Source: Saccoglossus kowalevskii
Taxonomy: Eukaryota; Hemichordata; Enteropneusta; Harrimaniidae
Assembly (NCBI RefSeq): GCF_000003605.2
Contig: NW_003108597.1
Span: forward strand, 89,606-111,191
Direction of reading: 5' to 3'
DNA length: 21,586 nucleotides
This document shows positions 16,001 to 21,586 of this stretch, piece by piece. The translations under genes were made by a program, and so were the position numbers. How positions within the stretch are numbered: position 1 is the first letter of the stretch; each line of letters starts with the position of its first letter. Below the pieces are notes generated by a model that had not been told where the DNA came from, ran no database searches, and was given only the letters and a program-made list of their open reading frames with translations.

Positions 16001-17953
16001 ATATAGATCAGAACGTTTAGATTAATAATTAAATATGTGTTAAATTATCTAGCTGTGCCAAATACAGCAAGCTCAGCTTACAAAAGTATGTATGATAAGA
16101 CCATAATTAAATTGAAAAAAGCTCATGGTCATAGTCATAAATAAGCAACTAAACACTTTTTCTTATATTCATAACAATATCTATGACGATATTGTAACAT
16201 GCATGCTCCTAACAGTATGTAGCGCAGCAATAAGTGGGTCAGATAGCTGTTATTTTGACCAGGTTTTGGTGATCTACGTACGTTATTGACAATGTAGATC
16301 AAACAAACAGATCGATATTCAAGTTCATATCTCGTACTTACCACCAGCACGCTGAGTGTAAATACTACATGGAAGACTTCGACCTGGAATCTGAAAAACG
16401 CAATGAATGTGTATATTGTATTTCATATCACTGGATATTATAACAACAAATAAAGTTTATTACAAGATAAAAAAAACACATTAATATTCTTATTTTTCAA
16501 AACAAATCCACCTTCTCTCAAACCTAATGGCAGAATGTCACATTTGTGTCAGTAGTGACGCGAGAAGAAACGTAAAATGGCGGCATCGTACGTCTATCAA
16601 GGGCGGTGGTCATCGCGCGGCGCGTGTTCGAAGTTAGTGATAGCGACTTCACGTTCGCACATTCGGTTCATACGCCGTTAGACTATTGTTTAGAATCACC
16701 AACTTGCATGTTTAGGGTGGAGATTATAAACATAGATTACAGGAATTTGATAAATAGATTGTTTACTTATTGTATTTAGTAGTGGCGACTTCGCAAGGCT
16801 TTAACCGTGAGACACATCCCTGGTAATCACGTGATCGTGCCAACGACTGCAGCGATTGACTGCCGCATGGTTACTCTGCCACGCCTTAACAGATTTTACT
16901 TTTAATATAGAGTTTGTAAACTTTGGTAAGAGGGAGGGGACGAGAGAACGGCACAGCGAGAAGTTACCTCGGCTGACTGCGTGTGTGAATAAAGCTGGAC
17001 TTATCTGTTAATGAACTTATGTGTGTTCATTTGGGTCGAATCCGGTATCTCCACGTGTAAGTGACATCAACTAAGCGAGACGAAGTTCCCTGATCCCCAA
17101 ACACAACGCCAGTGTTCACAACAGAACAATGCGCTGTATACATCGATATGCCGGGTGCTATAGCGAACATGACGCAGCGCGGGACTAGCGGCTCTTTAGA
17201 AATAAAACAGATTCCAAGTATACATTGTTACGTGTCATTATTAAGAAAATTATTTCTGCCGAATATTTTTTGTAAGATACGAACTTATTTAGATTAACAC
17301 TTTTTGAACGCGTTTGTATTCTACAATGAACTTTTCATTGCTTCAACTTGTTTTATTTTGTACTGTCTCTGAATAGTTTATAAACAAGGAAAATACGGTT
17401 ATTGTGATAGACAAACCATGAACATCCACACGTACTCAGCTATTTTAGACGTTTAGATCAAATTTGTATGCAATTATGACATACAGCCTTGATTTATATC
17501 TTGTAAGTCGTTTTGTATTGACGTGTTTTGTTGAATTAACCGAGACAGCAAAATAACACATTGTTAACTCAATAAACTAATCAGTGACATAAATAAGGAA
17601 GCACTTTAGGAAGTTTTTCTATTTTCGGAAATTCCCAGTTGACAAAACCACTCATTGAACTTCCTGTTCGATGTGCCGAGTAAGCCCCGGTATTAGACAA
17701 TGTGTTACGATTAGTAGAATCATACACTCCTGAAAAAATATTCTGCCTGGGAAATATATGTTCAAACTAATATAACCCATAAGTACTTAAGAATTCCACC
17801 CGCCCCGATATGCTGTGTTATAAGTTACACACTTACCTCTGTCGTACAATCTGTATTACTGGCGCACTCGTACTGCCAGTTGGCAGAAATGCCGCTGATG
17901 CAATGGCTGAGGAGAAACGCACTTAAAAGTTTGCATATACTGCAAAGTCGCAT
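12794..17953 (-). CDS. Secreted IL-17 receptor-like protein with strongly basic C-terminal tail (gene B)
   Basis: Ten coding exons join in frame, in order on the minus strand: 17953-17837, 16390-16342, 15827-15663, 15433-15294, 15189-15048, 14792-14742, 14587-14406, 14278-14192, 13747-13657 and 13017-12794. They total 1248 nt, giving 415 residues and a TAG stop. Order in the protein: signal peptide, Cys-rich N-terminal segment, IL-17 receptor D1-like domain, short Cys-containing linker, D2-like domain, and a Lys/Arg-rich tail (about 372-413). Sequons NVS, NKT and NVT are visible. There is no transmembrane helix, and no SEFIR-coding frame lies downstream as far as gene A's end, so the product should be secreted. 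By analogy with soluble cytokine receptors it may sequester IL-17-type ligands; that is inference. The gene lies tail to tail with gene A. An unseen alternative 3' exon cannot be excluded without RNA data. Confidence 0.82.
13018..13656 (-). other. Gene B intron 9
   Basis: The intron separates the D2 C-terminal exon from the basic-tail exon (GTAAGC donor, ccttgcag acceptor). Open frames here are short. No alternative transmembrane exon is evident. Confidence 0.55.
13657..14587 (-). CDS. Gene B exons 7-9: IL-17 receptor D2-like fibronectin domain
   Basis: Exons 14587-14406, 14278-14192 and 13747-13657 (phases 1-0, 0-0, 0-1) encode about residues 222-341. The domain begins with the Trp motif AAMWGPYVFDVYATG. 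It continues through IDLPPTEYELDAFRLLLYRK, a pattern seen in IL-17 receptor D2, then the turn FRDLLAGEYIL, and ends LRPVPSNVEACGFANTNDCK with two cysteines. For exon 8 only the acceptor before GAAGTACCG keeps the frame; the AG two bases upstream gives an early stop. The domain parallels gene A exons 2-4 exon by exon. Confidence 0.78.
14742..14792 (-). CDS. Gene B exon 6: inter-domain linker
   Basis: This 51-nt phase 1-1 exon encodes a linker of 17 residues with two cysteines (CEEYPRFHECYANSIK). It sits between the D1 and D2 blocks, where IL-17 receptors carry a short Cys-containing linker. The acceptor is cacgcag and the donor GTGAGT. Frame is kept on both sides. Confidence 0.72.
14793..15047 (-). 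repeat. Tetranucleotide repeats in gene B intron 5
   Basis: A (CAGT)n and (CTGT)n tract spans about 14846-14918 and is followed by ATCA-type repeats near 14950-14985. They fill much of the intron between exons 5 and 6. The T-rich run between them is on the + strand and is not part of the splice signal. Confidence 0.85.
15048..15827 (-). CDS. Gene B exons 3-5: IL-17 receptor D1-like fibronectin domain
   Basis: Exons 15827-15663, 15433-15294 and 15189-15048 (phases 1-1, 1-0, 0-1) encode about residues 56-204. Family-like elements are TPPPDLKLEDVTISM, a strand with the sequon NVS, the strand EYMEGVQIILRGMTDN, and the block VHIYYDCLKPLSPGSRYEIQ, which resembles the conserved Cys-containing YxDCxxPxxPGxxY end of D1 in IL-17 receptors. 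The intron between exons 4 and 5 is only 104 bases. D1 and D2 together form the ligand-binding unit in known IL-17 receptors, so this protein keeps the complete binding module. Confidence 0.78.
16342..16390 (-). CDS. Gene B exon 2: short Cys-containing exon
   Basis: This 49-nt exon encodes residues 40-55 plus one base (IPGRSLPCSIYTQRAG). The acceptor is ttttcag and the donor GTAAGT. It continues the Cys-rich N-terminal lead-in to D1. The call rests on frame continuity on both sides and good splice sites, because the piece is too short to recognise alone. Confidence 0.7.
16391..17836 (-). other. Gene B intron 1
   Basis: The largest intron of gene B, it follows the signal-peptide exon. It contains a GC-richer segment (about 16545-17200) that starts with a family B MITE-like end near 16599 and continues with possible retroelement sequence. 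The rest is AT-rich without a supported exon. Confidence 0.55.
16784..17105. mobile_element. Possible LTR or other transposon remnant
   Basis: This stretch is GC-richer than its surroundings and includes AATAAAGC at about 16989, followed by GGTATCTCCACGTG. An AATAAA signal ahead of a defined end would suit a solo LTR, but I cannot fix the termini or find a target duplication. A related short segment, ACTTTGCAAGGCTTT, occurs near 18870 beside ACTTCGCAAGGCTTT at about 16787 here. Confidence 0.2.
17837..17953 (-). CDS. Gene B exon 1: signal peptide and first cysteines
   Basis: The exon encodes residues 1-39. The ATG at 17953 begins MRLCSICKLLSAFLLSHC, a short basic start followed by a hydrophobic core, with cleavage likely near SGISA before NWQYEC. 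The two cysteines after it begin the ectodomain. The donor on the minus strand is GTAAGT, phase 0. The ATG lies about 105 bases downstream of a TATA-like element, which supports it as the true start. Confidence 0.8.
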
Positions 17954-18055
17954 TGTTTACGGAATTATAGGCAACGGTGTACGCACGACAATGTGTTAGC
18001 TTTAACCTGCAGGACACCTGTACGAACTAAAGCGGTAGCAAGCTTAGACGAGGAC

Positions 18056-18063
18056 TATTTATA
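18056..18063 (-). promoter_or_regulatory. Candidate TATA box of gene B
   Basis: The minus strand reads CCTATAAATAGTCC, a near-consensus TATA box. Transcription starting about 30 bases downstream (near 18030) would leave a 5'UTR of about 75 bases before the ATG at 17953, which is a normal distance. Confidence 0.55.
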
Positions 18064-18236
18064 GGAGAGGTCACTACGCCAACTGACATGCGCATATGCA
18101 GTCCATCGACACAATGTGGTCATGTGACGCAAGTTACCTATACCGCAGTTGTTGAGGGACTGTGACAAATACCTGCTATAATTAGACTATGACGTGCGTT
18201 TTTTACAGACAGGTAATGTTCCTTTCGTATGCCAAC

Positions 18237-18374
18237 TTTACTTCCGTCTTTACGTCGTTTGAATTCGACGGAAGTCGTTACCTGGTGCATACTGCGACCA
18301 CGTATTTACTTCCGTGTGTATGTCCACCGAACTTCGACGGAAGTCGTTACTTGGTGCGTACTTCGACCACGTAA
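18237..18374. repeat. Two-copy 68/69-bp tandem repeat upstream of gene B
   Basis: TTTACTTCCGT, TTCGACGGAAGTCGTTAC, TGGTGC and CGACCACGTA recur in the same order in two adjacent units beginning at 18237 and 18305. Each unit contains an inverted pair (ACTTCCG and CGGAAGT) around a short spacer. The pair lies about 175-310 bases upstream of the gene B TATA box and could be a regulatory module; function is not shown. Confidence 0.75.
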
Positions 18375-19934
18375 GAACAGCCAATGGTATATAATCGCTG
18401 AAAATGGACAGATCACATCAATAACAGTGATTCGTTTGCAGAAATAACATTAAAAGTTTGAAATACAAGTAGAGTCATTGTCATTTTGCACATAAAATAA
18501 AAGCGAGCCAGTGTCAAAGGGGAGGGTAAACCTCAAGGGTACGGACGGTAATAATCCTTATGAACGTGGCCTGGGATTATAGGCAAGTTGTTTTCAATCG
18601 CCATTTGAAATGTATGAACATTTCTGAGTATGAACCGAGTCCACGCCTTCGTGAAACCCGGTGTATGGTATATAGAATACTTTGAATAGTTACTCAGAAC
18701 AACGATTGTAACAGTTACCATTATAGTCGCTTTTAGTTTACGGAGAAAACGTGGGAAATACATAACCACGCTATTTACTCCAATATTATTGCCAACAATT
18801 TGCATATCCCGGTGTATGATGAACACATAACAATTATGTTTATAAATATACTGTCTGTGTCATGTAGTGTAACTTTGCAAGGCTTTCCCATGAGAAATAC
18901 CCGCTAATCGCGAGGTCATGACAGCGGCTAGCAAATTGAACTTGACTGATCACGTATTGCCTCTTCGCTATACAATTGTATGCTCTAAAATGTATTAAAA
19001 GTTGGCAATCGGACCGTAGACGGGTTGGTGTAGTGGGCGGCCTGTATCATTGTAGTAGGTATGAAATAACTATAATATGTGATTAATTAAACCCCTATTG
19101 TGCGCATTTTTGGTTAGAGTTACAGTGCCTTGCCAGTGTAAGAGATAATGATATGCTAAGTGAGTCGAAGTCTCTATGTCTATATGTCTCTATGTCTATA
19201 CGACCCACTGATTCGTAGCACATGCTACATAGTTGTCATGTTCATATTAGAATAATGTTATAATATTTCCACACATTTCTGTTTCAACAAAACAATTAAC
19301 AATGATATTTTATGCAAAGCGTGACCTATTTCAACTATATGAAGTAAACAATTGTGACACATCAGCATATCAATAAAATATCGGAAAAACATTACGAGGA
19401 AATTTGTCTGTTCATCTCATGATTGTGGTCAATTTAGTGTAGTTTACTTTACTTTATTTCTATTACTTTTTAATATAAGTTATTTCAACTCATTTTCTAT
19501 TAACATATATTCGTTAAGGTCACAATAATTCGATTCTAATAAATATTCAAACTTTACTTCATATATACGACCCAGTCGTTTGTCGTCAACAGTGTACACT
19601 ATTGAAAATAATAACAATACATTGGATTTCAGTGTCCGGTAAACACCCTCTCAATAAGCAATTCCATGTATTAAAACAACGCTTATTTGGGGAATTTACT
19701 TGAGTCTGCATTAGCATGTGCGAATCAAGTCAAAAATGACAGAGCGGATGTGACCACGTGACTCTGGTGTTTACGCATTGGTTTACGCACGGTTACAAAA
19801 AAAAGATGTTTCATTAACGCTATTTAGCAAATCATGATCTTTAAATATTTCGATGCACTTTTAAAAAATGGCCACATGGAGTTTCTTTTACCAGTCGGGA
19901 GGGGGGGGGGTAATGTCGCATTTTGCGATATTAA
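18375..19934. other. Upstream AT-rich region, no gene supported
   Basis: A 294-base open frame on the minus strand (18533-18826) has no recognised domain or flanking exons. There is a small CTATGTCT-type tandem near 19170-19200. Nothing else is supported. Confidence 0.4.
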
Positions 19935-20091
19935 AGCTGGGGAGTCGTCACGTACGCATGCGTCAGATGGCCATAGCGTGTCATTGTTTACAAACAAGCG
20001 TCTACCCATGAGCCTTTGCGTTTTTAGCGCGTGCTGTTATCGTCGCTTGGGACTCAATTCCCGCGCGTGCGCAAGTGACGACCCTCCCGCT
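19935..20091. mobile_element. 157-bp MITE, family A, second copy
   Basis: It has the same length and order as the copy at 4504-4660, sharing GGGGAGTCGTCACGT, TTGTTTACAAACAAGCGTCT, CATGAGCCTTTGCGTTTTTA and GACTCAATTCCCGCGCGTGC. TTAA precedes it (19931-19934), but the 3' flank ACAG no longer matches. A 114-residue open frame across it is accidental. Confidence 0.8.
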
Positions 20092-20940
20092 ACAGAAGCA
20101 TCGGTAAATGATCTAGTACGTGTTAATCATTTATACCACATAGGCACTCCGTCACTAGAGAGCGCGGTTTATTGGTGAGGTGTATTAGTGTTGACAATGA
20201 CATTGTCCTGAGAGTGTCTTTATTTTGGTCCAAGCAAATAAATTATTGTTTGAATGAGGTCGACGTTAACAAACTAATACCGCGCGGAAACAATGAATGC
20301 TCTTGCTATAAACCCGAAATTGAGGTTCGGCCGAAACCATTTAATGTATAGAGTGGCAGCATATTTTAATTGTACTTTTCCGAGGTTTATTATTTCATGT
20401 GCCTTTAGACTATAAAAGTTAAAACACAATCATTTTGTTGATATCACAGCATTATCGAATTCGCGTGTTTTTTGTTGTTGCTAGAAACGTATACAGAAAC
20501 ATGGTTGGTCTGTATAGTTAAATGACAGTGGTCATATTTTCCACTTCACATTATTCAGTATTTCAAAGTTTCAGGTGTTTCAATTAAATGTACTACGTTC
20601 AAATGATGCCCTCAGATACAATGCTCCACTAATATTGTTAGAACCTATGAAGGAAAAAAGCTCGAAACTATACTGTCAGCGGAAACTGGATTAGTATTTG
20701 TCACAAATCTGCAAGGATATATTAAGTGTATCAATACGCCTTGGTTCCAGTACGAAATCGTGCCCTCTAATGACAAAGTTCATCTGTAACGTAACTGGGC
20801 GACACGAAAACTATTCATATCATCGATATGTTTTGATATGTAGCCTTCCATTAACGAAGATTATCCTTTTGAGATTTGGAAGACGTTACTATATTTTAGA
20901 CGCCTAACGACTACACAACCGAACTCAGTGGTCGATTTAA
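20092..20940. other. No gene seen
   Basis: AT-rich sequence with short, stop-laden frames on both strands. The longest frames lack an ATG start, splice context or any recognisable domain. Confidence 0.4.
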
Positions 20941-21061
20941 AAGGCGGTGGTCGGCACGCATTGCGTCTTCGAATTTCACGCAAGCAGTGCATTCTACACA
21001 CATTGTGTACGTCTCTAAGAGTCCCATATCGAACAGGATACGGCGCGACGAGCACCGTCTT
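20941..21061. mobile_element. 121-bp MITE related to family B, with TTAA flanks
   Basis: The 5' end AAGGCGGTGGTCG and the complement of the 3' end AAGACGGTGCTCG are inverted repeats, with TTAA on both sides (20937-20940 and 21062-21065). The ends resemble those at 5377-5617. There is no coding sequence inside. Confidence 0.65.
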
Positions 21062-21586
21062 TTAAACGACATTTCTCTCACTCACATACGTCGTTCGACG
21101 TGACGAAAAGCATCCCTTCACGCGATTTCTAGAAATTATTTCGTAACCGCTGAGGTGAAATAGGTAAGTAGATTAGAACTAAACGTCTTCAAATACAAAA
21201 TTTAAACCGTTCACATATGTATCGTATTTATTCCTTCTCCTGAATGTGTATACAGAACTATTAAGTGGACTCAACTGTACTAAGATACTACTTTGATCTC
21301 TAATATCATTAATTGTCATTGATGAATGAACAATATTTCTCATGTGCTGCTATATCGCGGGTTTACATACATTTGCACTGTTTTTTTTATATCGAGTAGC
21401 ATTTGTTGTATCATATATAAATGAGTATAAACTGTGAACACTACCCAGGTCACTCTGCCCACACACTTGCGTGATTACAGATCATCGCGTACAAAATATG
21501 CAAAGATTTTAAGTAGAGATGCAGTTTACCTGACAGGTATTTTAATTAGTTATTAGGAAACCAGATGACCTCTCTTTATCCACAAA
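21062..21586. other. No gene seen at the window's 3' end
   Basis: After the TTAA flank of the last MITE this is AT-rich unique-looking sequence. I see no open frame or repeat that I can support. Confidence 0.35.

Noticed and set aside
16135-16350. 71-residue minus-strand frame next to gene B exon 2
   Set aside because: It overlaps the true 49-nt exon by only a few bases in another frame and continues into intron. It has no domain.
18533-18826. 97-residue minus-strand frame with a short apolar segment, considered as an exon of another gene
   Set aside because: No recognised domain, the apolar run is too short for a confident membrane helix, and I find no partner exons. Transcript data could revive it.
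19834-20178. 114-residue + frame
   Set aside because: It runs through a family A MITE, and a similar frame occurs at the other copy (4490-4699). No domain is recognisable.

Overview
The window reads as AT-rich nuclear DNA from an invertebrate animal. Spliced exons have GT/AG borders, introns run from about 100 to 2,100 bases, and microsatellites, small inverted-repeat (MITE-like) elements and a LINE fossil are scattered through it. There are no bacterial-style operons. The gene content (IL-17 receptor family, SEFIR and EGF modules) fits a bilaterian with an expanded IL-17 pathway, such as a lophotrochozoan or an invertebrate deuterostome. I cannot place the species.

Two multi-exon genes lie tail to tail. 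Gene A (+ strand, coding exons between 2462 and 10716) gives a 686-residue type I membrane receptor in nine coding exons: signal peptide, a short extracellular part with one IL-17-receptor-like D2 fibronectin domain, three EGF-like modules on three exons of 123 nt each, a transmembrane helix, and a SEFIR signalling domain with a long tail on the last exon. Gene B (- strand, coding exons from 17953 down to 12794) gives a 415-residue protein in ten coding exons: signal peptide, a D1+D2 IL-17-receptor-like ectodomain, then a tail very rich in Lys and Arg and a stop codon. It has no transmembrane helix and no SEFIR domain, so it looks like a secreted receptor. All exon junctions in both models keep the reading frame. 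The D2 exons of the two genes share the same intron phases (1-0, 0-0, 0-1), so the genes look like diverged paralogues. I infer that the pair supplies a signalling receptor and a soluble, possibly matrix-retained ligand binder for the same cytokine family. That functional link is not shown by the sequence.

Layout: 1-2088 holds nothing I can support. 2089-2352 is a 112-bp tandem duplication whose second copy carries a 33-bp palindromic insertion, followed by a possible TATA box. 2462-10716 is gene A, whose introns hold a pentanucleotide satellite (3681-3977), two TTAA-type MITEs, a decayed repeat cluster (about 7170-7830) and a hAT-like MITE. 10717-12793 is intergenic, with the 3' ends of both genes and a LINE endonuclease fossil. 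12794-17953 is gene B, with tetranucleotide repeats and a possible retroelement remnant in its introns. 18056-18374 holds its TATA box and a duplicated inverted-repeat unit. 18375-21586 has no gene I can support, but contains two more MITEs.
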